Source of the DNA: an uncultured Marinifilum sp.
GTDB taxonomy: Bacteria > Bacteroidota > Bacteroidia > Bacteroidales > Marinifilaceae
Direction of reading: 5' to 3'
Length of the DNA stretch: 64,000 nt
Assembly: GCF_963677195.1 (NCBI RefSeq)
Contig: NZ_OY781918.1
Coordinates: 310,001-374,000, forward strand
Part shown: positions 28,372 to 36,672 of the stretch, piece by piece
Numbering within the stretch: the stretch's first letter is position 1
Layout: every line of letters begins with the position of its first letter
Translations under genes and position numbers: made by a program
Notes under the pieces: model-generated
The model's input: only the letters and a program-made list of their open reading frames with translations
Databases searched by the model: none
What the model was told of the DNA's origin: nothing

Positions 28372-29670
28372 TTAAGTTTTAAATGCAATTGATCCGTACA
28401 GTCTTAACCTTCTTATTCTGCCAGAATATACCCATTTTGCGGGTATACATATAAAACGAAAGATGAATTTCTTGATTCTAAAACTAGGGGACAAAACATT
28501 GGTAAGTCTGGAAAATTTTTCAATCATATGCACATATAAGTTCTTGCACATTGCTGTAATTATAAGAAATACAGTATTCTGTTCCAGTTTTGAAAATGGC
28601 ATTCTATTCCAGCCAAAATCATTCTTTAATATATCAAACTCTCTTTCACTTGCTCCCCTGGCATTATAGAAAAAAACAACTTCATCATTGCTTAGTTCAA
28701 TGTCATTGGTCATTATTATACTGTAGTTGCATGCTTCTCCGGTAAACATGTTCAACTGTCCGTCTCTTCGAGCCTCTTTGGTTACCACAATTCGATATTC
28801 TTGAAGAGAAGTTTTGGTGCTCTTATCTTCTCTTGCTTTGCGCAAAAATGGGGTAAAAGTAATCGAACTCCTATGCAATATATCATCACCAATGACTACC
28901 TCTTCCCAATTCTGAATTTTAGAGATTGCCTTTTCAACACCAGCTGTCATTCTAGCTCTGACGAAAATTCGTTTTGCGACTCTTTCCATAGATTTTATGA
29001 TATCATAAGTATATGAAGCTGAATCCGCTCTTATGGCATCAATTTTAATCTCCGCTTCATTTAATAAGGCAGCCATTCGATCAATGGTTTCATGTTGCAA
29101 AATATGGGCATTACTTTTTCCATTTCTATTTTCAACGTAAACCACATGGTGACCTATCAAACCAACTCCCGGATTGTATCCGTTTTCTTTTTTATAAATA
29201 CGTTCTGAATCTGCTTTTTCGGAGAATATTATTGTGTTGTCATAATCAAGAACTACATTATCTTTTTCAAAACCAGGTAATGATGATAACATTTTAAGGT
29301 TGATGCGATTTAATTGTTCTGCTACTGAAAAATGATGCTCTTTGTTTCCTCTTTGAGTTGTGAAATATTTCGCTGGTACAGATAATGACTTTAGTCTATT
29401 CAAAACTCTGTCAGGACTAGGAATTTTTATGAATGGATTGTTTTTAAGTCCATCCTTCAAATTAATTGACAAGTCTTCTGCACAATCGCCTCCGCAAAAA
29501 AAGACTGACCAGTATGACATAATTATATCAAACCAGCTATAAGTAGATTGTTTAGGTAATATCGGCATATTTCCTTTTAATAATTCATCGATTTTTAATT
29601 TTATCACCTCTTCAATGACAAAGTTTAATCCTCCAAATGACGAAACCGTCGGGCTATTTAGTATCTTCAT
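28372..29670 (-). CDS. IS1380-family transposase
   Basis: The product has 432 residues from the ATG at 29670; an earlier in-frame start at 29760 would add 30 residues of a hydrophobic, cysteine-containing kind and is unlikely. The DDE residues are visible in VLDYDNT, AIRADSASY and GASEREFDILKNDFGWNRMPF, the last being the typical IS1380 Glu motif. The CDS looks undamaged. The C-terminal PAKWVYSGRIRRLRLY end is also typical of the family, so the gene is complete. Confidence 0.9.
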   Translation of the reverse strand: MKILNSPTVSSFGGLNFVIEEVIKLKIDELLKGNMPILPKQSTYSWFDIIMSYWSVFFCGGDCAEDLSINLKDGLKNNPFIKIPSPDRVLNRLKSLSVPAKYFTTQRGNKEHHFSVAEQLNRINLKMLSSLPGFEKDNVVLDYDNTIIFSEKADSERIYKKENGYNPGVGLIGHHVVYVENRNGKSNAHILQHETIDRMAALLNEAEIKIDAIRADSASYTYDIIKSMERVAKRIFVRARMTAGVEKAISKIQNWEEVVIGDDILHRSSITFTPFLRKAREDKSTKTSLQEYRIVVTKEARRDGQLNMFTGEACNYSIIMTNDIELSNDEVVFFYNARGASEREFDILKNDFGWNRMPFSKLEQNTVFLIITAMCKNLYVHMIEKFSRLTNVLSPSFRIKKFIFRFICIPAKWVYSGRIRRLRLYGSIAFKT

Positions 29671-29715
29671 ATCGGTATTTTGTAAGCAACACCAATTTAG
29701 GTGAAAATACTGTAG

Positions 29716-29746
29716 CTGTAAAACTCTATTCAATAAAGTTTTACAG
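29716..29746 (-). other. Hairpin upstream of the IS1380 transposase
   Basis: CTGTAAAACT and AGTTTTACAG form a perfect 10-bp stem with an 11-nt loop, 46 nt upstream of the transposase start. Such subterminal hairpins can block read-through from outside promoters. Confidence 0.5.
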
Positions 29747-29923
29747 ATTATTTTTAGCAAGACTTGCGGAATCTAGGAAGGATTCGTGCGGCAGCTAGGG
29801 GAATAGTCATTTGTTTTCCGACTATTAAATTTGGAAAGGACGCCATGGGTTGGGGTCCTTTTACTTTTATATTCAGATACCAAAGGTTCTTAAATTGTAG
29901 TTCAACTAGGTTTAAAGACTTTA

Positions 29924-29990
29924 GGAAATGAGATATTCTAAAGATAAATATTCCCTCTGAAAATAGGTACAAACTGGTACTATTGGGTGG
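29924..29990. repeat. Unknown dispersed repeat, partial copy C
   Basis: About 67 nt match the end part of copies A and B (GAGATAT-TCTTA-type block, then CTCTGAAAATAGGTAC and AAACTGGTACTAT), on the other side of the IS1380 transposase. Compared with copy B, about 31 nt containing the mini-hairpin are missing between GGTAC and AAACTGG. The remainder of 29747-29923 shows no supported gene. Confidence 0.6.
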
Positions 29991-29994
29991 AATT

Positions 29995-30471
29995 CTACCA
30001 AAACTCAGGTTTAAAGCTTATTCCTTGAAACTTAAAAACAAGAGTCAAAAAAGCCACATAGTAAAATCCACACACTAGAATAAGTTTTCTAGAGCTCAAC
30101 TGTTTCTTATTATTTTGAAAGAAAGCTAAATAACTTTCTTCTTCTGTAGATACTTTTACTATATTTTTTTTGTCAACCTTGCGATATAATAACCCTACAA
30201 TCACAAAAATTACTAAATTCAGAAAAAACACTTTTAATGATAAGGAGATTACATATATCATGTAAATAAATACACTCAATTCATACAATCTTTGGTTTAG
30301 ATCATTCTCATCAAGTTTTTTATTCCAAATTGCATACACAAAAACCATTAAAAACATTGGAAACGCACCAATATTTAAAATGACATCTATGTAATAATAA
30401 CTTGTTTTAAAAACAGTTCCAACAAGTAGCATTAAGCTACCCATAAAAATTAAATAAGCTTTACTATTCAT
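29995..30471 (-). CDS. Small membrane protein, possible bacteriocin immunity protein
   Basis: The product has 158 residues with about four to five hydrophobic segments (near 5-22, 28-47, 65-95 and 130-147) and a short charged loop at 98-128. I do not recognise a family. It is the last gene of the minus-strand peptide-export locus, 72 nt after the bacteriocin-like precursor gene, the place where immunity genes of unmodified bacteriocins usually sit, and small multi-span proteins are common among them. Immunity is inferred from context alone; it may instead belong to transport or be unrelated. Confidence 0.6.
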   Translation of the reverse strand: MNSKAYLIFMGSLMLLVGTVFKTSYYYIDVILNIGAFPMFLMVFVYAIWNKKLDENDLNQRLYELSVFIYMIYVISLSLKVFFLNLVIFVIVGLLYRKVDKKNIVKVSTEEESYLAFFQNNKKQLSSRKLILVCGFYYVAFLTLVFKFQGISFKPEFW

Positions 30472-30498
30472 TACTGAACTTAATTTTATTAATAAATA

Positions 30499-30528
30499 CC
30501 AAGCAGAAACAATTATATTTCTGCTTGG
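30499..30528 (-). terminator. Intercistronic hairpin between precursor and possible immunity gene
   Basis: CCAAGCAGAAA and TTTCTGCTTGG form a perfect 11-bp stem with an 8-nt loop, 16 nt after the precursor stop. On the minus strand it is followed by TATTTATT, a poor T run, so partial termination or 3' protection of the precursor mRNA is likely. Confidence 0.55.
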
Positions 30529-30543
30529 AACAATTTAATTAAA

Positions 30544-30777
30544 TCATCCAAAAAATCCTTTGACGATTCCTGCAACAGTTGAGCCCATACCCATGCTTCC
30601 ACCCATAATTCCTACTGCAACACCAACTGGTCCTGTAGCAATTAATCCAATACCAACCATAACTAATCCTGCTGTTGCACAAGCTGCCAATGCAACATCT
30701 CCAGCATCACCACCATCAATTTTTTTCAGTGCTTTTGAACTCATCTCCTGAACTCCTAATTCTTCAAGTTTTTTCAT
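30544..30777 (-). CDS. Double-glycine-leader bacteriocin-like precursor peptide
   Basis: The product has 77 residues from the ATG at 30777 (a GTG two codons earlier is possible). Residues 1-23 form a charged leader (MKKLEELGVQEMSSKALKKIDGG) broken here as MKKLEELGVQ - EMSSKALKKI - DGG, ending in the Gly-Gly processing site. The 54-residue core is small-residue rich and hydrophobic (many Gly, Ala, Val, Met, one Cys) with GxxxG-like spacing, as in pore-forming class II bacteriocins. A C39-peptidase exporter that would cut after Gly-Gly lies directly upstream. No modification enzyme is seen. Antibacterial action is inferred, not shown; a signalling peptide is the alternative. Confidence 0.8.
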   Translation of the reverse strand: MKKLEELGVQEMSSKALKKIDGGDAGDVALAACATAGLVMVGIGLIATGPVGVAVGIMGGSMGMGSTVAGIVKGFFG

Positions 30778-30780
30778 TTT

Positions 30781-30820
30781 CACAAAATTTTAAATTGTTA
30801 ATAATTCATTTAATTTTGTG
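30781..30820 (-). promoter_or_regulatory. 5' leader hairpin of the precursor mRNA
   Basis: CACAAAATT and AATTTTGTG (30812-30820 and 30781-30789) pair perfectly; the stem ends 3 nt before the precursor ATG. It could protect the mRNA or limit ribosome access. Confidence 0.5.
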
Positions 30821-30955
30821 CAGGCTTTATAGCTAAGTCCGATTAACAGCAATAGTTTTTGCGAACACTTCTGTTTTTCGGGCTTTTTGTTTTTAACCTA
30901 CACTTTTTTGTATTTGTATTGGCCAATTCTAAATACGACTATAAAGATAATCGCA

Positions 30956-30982
30956 AACAGTCCAATTAACTTGGACTTTACA
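30956..30982. promoter_or_regulatory. Palindromic element 1 of the peptide-export locus
   Basis: AGTCCAA-(TTAAC)-TTGGACT at 30959-30977, flanked by AAAC and TTACAA. It lies between the exporter gene and the precursor gene, about 180 nt upstream of the precursor. A nearly identical element lies at 34438-34468. Between 30784 and 31045 no other gene is seen. Confidence 0.6.
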
Positions 30983-31045
30983 ATATTTTTAACTAAAGAT
31001 ATTTAATTCAGGCATTTGTTTCTGCCACATTTGGTAATATTTTCC

Positions 31046-33151
31046 TTATTTTTCGTACAATTCCACATGCGAGCCTTCTTCTATTAACTTCCCTTTCTCC
31101 AAAACAATAATTTTATCAGATTGCAGCACAGTTCCCAAACGGTGAGCAATTAAAATAATGGTTTTTCCTTGGTTCTTTAAATCCTGAATGCAATTTTGCA
31201 CTTGTTCTTCTGATATAGAGTCTAAGGAAGATGTTGCCTCATCGAGAATCAATACCTGCGGATCTCGATACAAAGCACGTGCTATTGCCAAACGTTGTTT
31301 TTGTCCACCAGACAAGGAAGCTCCATTTTCTCCCAACCAAGTTTGAAAACCATTGGGTAAATCTTCTATAAAATCTAATATTCCTATTTGCTTGCAAATT
31401 TCCAATATGCGTTCCATATTGGGTTGAAATTCGCCCACTGCAATATTTTCAATTACATTACCTGCAAACAGGTCTAAATTCTGAGGCACTATACCCACAT
31501 AATTTCTTAAACTTTCGTTCGATGCATATTTTAAATTTACATTCCCAATATAAATATTGCCTTCGTTTATAGGATATAATTTTTGCAATAGGGCAGCAAT
31601 TGTAGTTTTACCCGAACCACTTTCTCCAATTATGGCCGTAATTTTCCCCTGAGGAATTTGCATGTTGAATTTTTCGAAAACATCAACACGGGTTCCGTAA
31701 CTAAAAGATACATCCTGAAAAAGAAGATCTCCTTTATTGTTCTTTTCCATCTCGATCATATTTTCCTCTTCCTCACGTTCTAAATCCATAATTTCAAACA
31801 AACGATCGGCAGCAATCAAAGCATTTTGCACAGACTTATTCATACCAATTAAGGAGGCTACAGGTCCTGTAAAATACCCAATTATTGCATAAAAAGACAT
31901 CAATTCACCTGGCGTTATGGTCTGATCTATTACCAAATAACCACCAAACCAAAGTAGGACGATGGTAAATATTCGGCTTAAAAATTCAGAAGAATTCCCT
32001 GAAAACACAGCATTTAAACCAGATTTGTATCCTGTTTGCAATAGATTGATAAAACGAGTTTCAGTTTTTATATTGGCAAAATCTTCTAAACTTAACTGCT
32101 TAATGGTTTTAACTGAATTGAGCGACTCTACCAATTGTGTTTCCAAATCGGCAGCTCGTTCCATTACCTTACGCTCCTGTTTTTTGTTTAGCCTGTTGGT
32201 TATAAAATACACCAAAGCATACAAGGGAATAATTAGCGCCATTGCCAAAGCCAATTTCCACGAGTAGATAAACATCAGGGCAAAAGAGAAAAATACAATA
32301 AATACATTTACGATTAAGCTAATGGCTGTATCATTAATAAACGCTCTAATTTTTACTGCATCGTTTATTCGAGAGATGATCTCACCAATTCGCATGGTAT
32401 CGAAAAAACGCTGAGGCAATTTCAGCAGGTGTTTGTAATAACCCAAAATTAAACGTGAATCAATTAACTGTCCGGTTTTTAAGACCATCACCGTTTTCGA
32501 TGTTCCAATAAAAATTTGGAAAATCACCAAAACCACCATGCCTATACTCAATAAATTAAGTAGGTTCTTGTTGCCATCAACCAGAACAAAGTCAGTTAAC
32601 TTCTGTATGTAAATAGAAGTTGATAGTCCCAATACTGTATAAATAATAGCACCAAACAATGCCTGAAATAAAATACTTTTGTGTGGTTTCAGCAGAAAGA
32701 AAAAACGAGAGATATTGGAGACTTTTTCATCTTTTTTTACAAAACTTTCGTTAGGAACCATCAATATCAAAACACCTGTCCACTCTTTTTCAAATTCTGC
32801 TATACTTTTCTTATGAATCTGCCCATCTCCCGGATCCATAACTTCTATATACTTGTCGGTGACCTTATAAATTACAACATAGTGTTGTAAAACTTTCTTT
32901 ACTATCACATGAGCAATAGCAGGCAAAGGTATTTTTGGTAAACTATCCAGTCCACCTCTAACCCCTTTTGCTGTGAAACCAAGCTTTTCAGCTGCCTTAA
33001 TCAAACCCAAAGCATTTGTACCCTTTTTGTCGGTCCCAGCCATTTGCCTGATCCGTGAGATTGGTAGTTTTAACTTATAGTGTGCCGAAATGGAAGCCAA
33101 ACAAGCCGCTCCACAATCAGTAATATCGTGTTGTTTTATTTTTATACTCAT
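31046..33151 (-). CDS. Peptidase-containing ABC exporter (C39 peptidase, TM, ATPase)
   Basis: The product has 701 residues. N-terminal C39 Cys protease: Q7, C13 (TDCGAAC), H90 (QHYVVIY) and D106 (MDPGDG), the complete set. Six membrane segments follow (about 155-430), then the ATPase with Walker A GESGSGKTT (~508), signature LSGGQKQR (~612) and Walker B LILDEATSSLD (~635). Such exporters cut the leader after Gly-Gly and export the core peptide. The HlyD-type adaptor gene is 61 nt upstream, the precursor gene about 270 nt downstream. It should form a tripartite path with an outer-membrane TolC-like protein that is not in this window. Confidence 0.95.
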   Translation of the reverse strand: MSIKIKQHDITDCGAACLASISAHYKLKLPISRIRQMAGTDKKGTNALGLIKAAEKLGFTAKGVRGGLDSLPKIPLPAIAHVIVKKVLQHYVVIYKVTDKYIEVMDPGDGQIHKKSIAEFEKEWTGVLILMVPNESFVKKDEKVSNISRFFFLLKPHKSILFQALFGAIIYTVLGLSTSIYIQKLTDFVLVDGNKNLLNLLSIGMVVLVIFQIFIGTSKTVMVLKTGQLIDSRLILGYYKHLLKLPQRFFDTMRIGEIISRINDAVKIRAFINDTAISLIVNVFIVFFSFALMFIYSWKLALAMALIIPLYALVYFITNRLNKKQERKVMERAADLETQLVESLNSVKTIKQLSLEDFANIKTETRFINLLQTGYKSGLNAVFSGNSSEFLSRIFTIVLLWFGGYLVIDQTITPGELMSFYAIIGYFTGPVASLIGMNKSVQNALIAADRLFEIMDLEREEEENMIEMEKNNKGDLLFQDVSFSYGTRVDVFEKFNMQIPQGKITAIIGESGSGKTTIAALLQKLYPINEGNIYIGNVNLKYASNESLRNYVGIVPQNLDLFAGNVIENIAVGEFQPNMERILEICKQIGILDFIEDLPNGFQTWLGENGASLSGGQKQRLAIARALYRDPQVLILDEATSSLDSISEEQVQNCIQDLKNQGKTIILIAHRLGTVLQSDKIIVLEKGKLIEEGSHVELYEK

Positions 33152-33212
33152 TATTAAGATATGAGATGTAAGATTTTAGATATGAGAAAATACCAAAATT
33201 ATCTAATTAGAA

Positions 33213-34370
33213 TCAACTCTTTAATCGGGGATTTAGCCAATCGTCTACTTTATCGTATAACAATTGATACAAAGTACGTTCTGTTACTGTAAAGCGAGCT
33301 GTTAAACTCATGCCTTTTTTCAAATTCCCTTCGTATCCATTTTTAAGAACTAACTTGTTTTGGTCAAGACTACACCTCACTTTAAAAAAGGCATTGTTCT
33401 CTACTTGAAAAATATCTGGGGAGATCTCAAGTACTTCTCCACTAGCCAATCCCCATTGATTGTAATTAAAAGCATCTAATTGAAAGTTCACTTTCATGTT
33501 CTTACGGATATAGCCTATATCCGATGGAGACAAATAACATTCAACTATCAATTCACTTTTAGGTGATATTTGAGCGATGCTTTGACCAGGTGCAATAAAA
33601 TTTCCCTTTTGAACGCCCGTAAAATGGTTAATTACACCTGTTACAGGTGCAGTAATCACATAATTTTGCTTTTCTTTTGTATTTTGTGCAATACGAGATT
33701 CCAAATCCATATTTTCATGTTCCAAGTCACGTAGGGAAGTTTGCCACTGCAATATTTTTTGCTTTAAATACAATTGCTTGTTTTGAATAACTTGTTGCCA
33801 GGCATATTCAATTTTCTCAAATTCTACTCTTGCTACAACTTCTTTTTCAAACAACTCTTTATTAATTCGGTAATCTTTTTCCTTTTGCAGAATAGCAGCA
33901 TCCAACTCCACCAACTTTTGTTTGTATTCTGCCAATTCATTTTGATAAAGAAAAGATTTCAAAGAACTTGTATTTCCATTTAAAAGAACATTGATATCTA
34001 ATTGATACTTTTTATTCAATTCTAATTTGTGCTGAATTGATATGATATCATTCTCTACCTTTTCTACATTTAAGACCAATAAAGTGTCTCCACTCTTCAC
34101 AAACAAATTTTCATGCATCCTATTCTCCGCCACTTGTCCGTAAATGGAAGCAATCACATTGTTGTTTTCATTTAGACTACGCACAGTTCCTCTACCTTGT
34201 TGAGTAATGGTAATATGAACTAATGGTAAAGTTACTACTACGGATATCAGTAATAACAAAACAAGTAAGTAGATTATCTTAACATTAGAGTTAAATCTTA
34301 CAAAATGTGCTTCGGTAGTTTGTGATATGATTTCTTTAGGGAATATTTTCTTCATTAATCTGATTTTCAA
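33213..34370 (-). CDS. HlyD-family periplasmic adaptor subunit
   Basis: The product has 385 residues: one membrane segment (31-51), a lipoyl half-motif, a long coiled coil (about 90-220, rich in Glu, Lys, Gln), the second lipoyl half with VITAPVTGVINHFTGVQKGNFI, and a beta-barrel with typical YIRKNMKVNFQLDAFN. It bridges the inner-membrane exporter and an outer-membrane channel. It is the first structural gene after the regulator, 61 nt before the exporter. Confidence 0.92.
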   Translation of the reverse strand: MKIRLMKKIFPKEIISQTTEAHFVRFNSNVKIIYLLVLLLLISVVVTLPLVHITITQQGRGTVRSLNENNNVIASIYGQVAENRMHENLFVKSGDTLLVLNVEKVENDIISIQHKLELNKKYQLDINVLLNGNTSSLKSFLYQNELAEYKQKLVELDAAILQKEKDYRINKELFEKEVVARVEFEKIEYAWQQVIQNKQLYLKQKILQWQTSLRDLEHENMDLESRIAQNTKEKQNYVITAPVTGVINHFTGVQKGNFIAPGQSIAQISPKSELIVECYLSPSDIGYIRKNMKVNFQLDAFNYNQWGLASGEVLEISPDIFQVENNAFFKVRCSLDQNKLVLKNGYEGNLKKGMSLTARFTVTERTLYQLLYDKVDDWLNPRLKS

Positions 34371-34419
34371 TTTTGTAAGCTACAATAATCAACTTAACAA
34401 CACTTCAGTCCATTTAATT

Positions 34420-34749
34420 TTATTTCAAAGTTAATTGGAAACAGTCCAATAAACTTGGACTGTTACAAAAAATTCCTCCACAAGTATTTTTTAACTCTTC
34501 AGTTTTACGAATAATTTTCAACGGCTGATGAATTTCTAACACATAATCACCAAAATATTCATATGACAATTTATACTTATTGTACCTAATTTTAATTCCT
34601 AAATCTTCCAATTCATCAATATCATTATAAAATTGACTACGGGAAATTCCCAATTGACGAGCAAATTGATACGAATTACCAGTTTTTTCCTTTTTTATCA
34701 AACTATCCATTTTTATCAATCGCTCTACTACATTTAAAGCTTTTACCAT
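34420..34749 (-). CDS. Small HTH protein, probable regulator of the peptide-export locus
   Basis: The product has 109 residues. A winged-helix-like HTH (HTH_11 type) covers about residues 5-60, with the recognition helix in GISRSQFYNDIDELEDLG. The remaining tail is unusual, with three cysteines (C90-G-G-x-x-C, then D-C near the end) and no family known to me. It is 49 nt upstream of the HlyD gene on the same strand and its last codons overlap palindromic element 2. Autoregulation or control of the exporter is inferred. It may sense redox or a metal through the cysteines, which is speculation. Confidence 0.75.
   Translation of the reverse strand: MVKALNVVERLIKMDSLIKKEKTGNSYQFARQLGISRSQFYNDIDELEDLGIKIRYNKYKLSYEYFGDYVLEIHQPLKIIRKTEELKNTCGGIFCNSPSLLDCFQLTLK
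34438..34468. promoter_or_regulatory. Palindromic element 2 of the peptide-export locus
   Basis: AACAGTCCAA-(TAAAC)-TTGGACTGTT at 34440-34464, a perfect 10-bp dyad, followed by ACAA. It overlaps the last codons of the HTH gene and lies 70 nt upstream of the HlyD gene. It agrees with element 1 at all but about two positions over 29-30 nt. Confidence 0.6.
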
Positions 34750-35131
34750 AATTTTATACTTAGTGCAAGTTAAATAGCATAATGACTATCCATTACTCTT
34801 TATTCTATACCCCTTTATTCCCTATTTTATAAAAAAGTAAGCCTAAAAATTGATATTTTTTATAAACAATAAAATCACTTACCTGTAAAATACAATAACA
34901 CAGTATTTTACATATCTAAAATTTACATTACTTTCTACTCTCAATTATTAAAAAATATTTTTCCTAAAATGTAGGGTAAAAAACCTCTTAGTCGGTTCAC
35001 TAACAAACGAGCTCAATACCGATTCGTATTTTAACTATCATTTTATACAAATAGTATACAACTGATCCTAAAATATATATCGACCTAATACTTACGTAAT
35101 TTAAAAAATCATTAATCGTAAAATTATAATC
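34750..35131. other. 382-nt divergent intergenic region
   Basis: AT-rich DNA between the divergent HTH and lipoprotein genes. No gene, tRNA or exact TAnnTTTG box was recognised; both promoters must lie here. Confidence 0.5.
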
Positions 35132-36082
35132 ATGAAAAAATTTTCTTTAATCTTAATGGCCGCACTTGCCTTTACTTTTTTCTCTTGCGATAATTCCGAC
35201 GATGTTGAAGAAATTAAGGCCGACAGTAATGTTGAACTAAATACTACCGTTGCAACTGTTGTGGAAACCGAAGAAGCATCGGAAGCTGTAATGGAAGTAG
35301 CAGATTATGAAGTTGACCTTTTTTCTTTTATGGAAAGTGAATACACTGAGGCTACCGGCACAAAAAGCGGAGACAGTAATCGTTATGGTCAACTGTTTAA
35401 ACAATGGAACCGCTACAAAGGAAACGAAATGCCAGATATAAGTATTGAGTTTGGCGAAGATGGAAAGTTCCCAATGACAATTACTATTGAATATGACTCA
35501 ACAGAGCTTAATAGTGGTAAAATTATTGATGGACTTATTTCCATTGTAATGGATGCTGCTCCCTGGAGCGATGGTGCCGTTCGTGAAATATCAATGGATT
35601 TAATGATCGATTCTGTTGCAATTGAAGGAACAAAACGTGTTGAATTTACTGGCGAACAAGGTGTATCTAAAAAATGGGAAATTACCAGCCAAATAACTTT
35701 CACCTATCCCGATGGAACAGAACTATTCAGATCGGCAGAAAGAACAAGAGAATGGATTTCTGGTTTAGATACAAAATGGGATTTAAGCGATGATAAAGTT
35801 CAAATTACTGGTTCGGTAACTTGTGTTGACACCGAGCAAAATGAATATTCAAAACTTATTGATCCTGAAAATCCATTAATTAGAATTGGTACATGCCGCC
35901 TTATTGTACAAGGAATAGTAATATTCTCGCAAAATGGCGAAGAATTTGCAAGATTAGATTATGGAAATGGCGAATGTGACGATATTGCTACTTACACTTA
36001 CATAAATCAGGATGGTGAACAAGTAACTGAAGAGATTGTTATTGGCAAATGTACTAGAAAAAGAAACTCTGCTAACAACTAA
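35132..36082 (+). CDS. Acidic lipoprotein of unknown function
   Basis: The product has 316 residues with a lipoprotein signal (FTFFSC19-DNSDD), the acidic stretch after Cys being typical of surface export in Bacteroidota. The mature part is rich in Asp/Glu and alternating beta-type sequence, with three Cys in the last third (TCVDT, GTCRL, GECDD) and one more before the end. I know no family. It lies 105 nt upstream of the ECF sigma operon in the same direction and could be its target, its first gene, or a ligand-binding partner of the TonB receptor; only the order supports this. Confidence 0.75.
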   Translation: MKKFSLILMAALAFTFFSCDNSDDVEEIKADSNVELNTTVATVVETEEASEAVMEVADYEVDLFSFMESEYTEATGTKSGDSNRYGQLFKQWNRYKGNEMPDISIEFGEDGKFPMTITIEYDSTELNSGKIIDGLISIVMDAAPWSDGAVREISMDLMIDSVAIEGTKRVEFTGEQGVSKKWEITSQITFTYPDGTELFRSAERTREWISGLDTKWDLSDDKVQITGSVTCVDTEQNEYSKLIDPENPLIRIGTCRLIVQGIVIFSQNGEEFARLDYGNGECDDIATYTYINQDGEQVTEEIVIGKCTRKRNSANN

Positions 36083-36102
36083 AGTTTAATACAAGCCTTG
36101 AA

Positions 36103-36138
36103 GGTGCAGAAATAATATTTTTAAATTAGTTCTGCACC
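36103..36138 (+). terminator. Hairpin after the lipoprotein gene
   Basis: GGTGCAGAA and TTCTGCACC pair perfectly (9 bp, 18-nt loop) 20 nt after the stop. The T run is lacking, so it may act as terminator or as mRNA 3' end. Confidence 0.5.
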
Positions 36139-36186
36139 ATTCATTCGCTAAAAACACTTAAATTTACTCTAACCAATCCTCTAAGC

Positions 36187-36672
36187 TTGACACAGGAAGA
36201 ATTTAAAATCTTATTTGATAAACACTTCGACAGTATCAGAAACTATATTTTTTATCGATCTGGAAACGAAGAGTTAGCTACTGATATTGCTCAGGAAAGC
36301 TTCATGAAAATATGGGAAAAGGATTTAATCTATAATGAAAAACCAATTAAATCTTTATTGTATAAAATATCAAACGATATTTTTATCAGTAAGTACCGAA
36401 GAGAGAAAGTAGAATTAAAGTATTTAACAAAACTAGAACCTTCGGTAAACAACCATTCTCCCGAAAAACAATTACAATACAAAGAGCTAAAAGATACTTA
36501 CGAATCGGCTTTGGCAAACTTATCGGAAAAACAAAGAGTAGTTTTCCTAATGAGTAGAAACGAAGGTTTAAAGTATCAGGAAATTGCCGACAGACTGGAA
36601 TTAAGCGTAAAAGCAGTAGAAAAAAGAATGAGTCATGCATTATCGTATTTAAGAAATGCTTTAGGAAAATAA
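36187..36672 (+). CDS. ECF-type RNA polymerase sigma factor (FecI-like)
   Basis: The product has 161 residues and starts at a TTG; no ATG lies near. Sigma region 2 covers about 5-70 (DIAQESFMKIWE), region 4 about 105-158 (LSEKQRVVFLMSRNEGLKYQEIADRLELSVKAVEKR in two parts). It ends exactly at the start of the FecR gene. In such systems a ligand on the outer-membrane receptor signals through FecR to free the sigma factor. Confidence 0.93.
   Translation: MTQEEFKILFDKHFDSIRNYIFYRSGNEELATDIAQESFMKIWEKDLIYNEKPIKSLLYKISNDIFISKYRREKVELKYLTKLEPSVNNHSPEKQLQYKELKDTYESALANLSEKQRVVFLMSRNEGLKYQEIADRLELSVKAVEKRMSHALSYLRNALGK

Larger units (their letters stand above)
28372..29746 (-). mobile_element. IS1380-family insertion sequence, ends not resolved
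   Basis: An intact IS1380-type transposase gene with a 5' subterminal hairpin lies between repeat copies B and C. I could not find convincing terminal inverted repeats on both sides, so the coordinates cover only the certain part. Confidence 0.65.

Noticed and set aside
28320..29790. Search for terminal inverted repeats of the IS1380 element
   Set aside because: A faint match (TAAAAAT... near 28342 and TAAAAATAATCTG near 29750) was seen, but it is too weak to set the ends.
29754..29972. A 72-codon minus-strand frame between the IS1380 transposase and the membrane protein
   Set aside because: It covers part of repeat copy C, has an odd composition, and overlaps the likely IS end. No support for expression.
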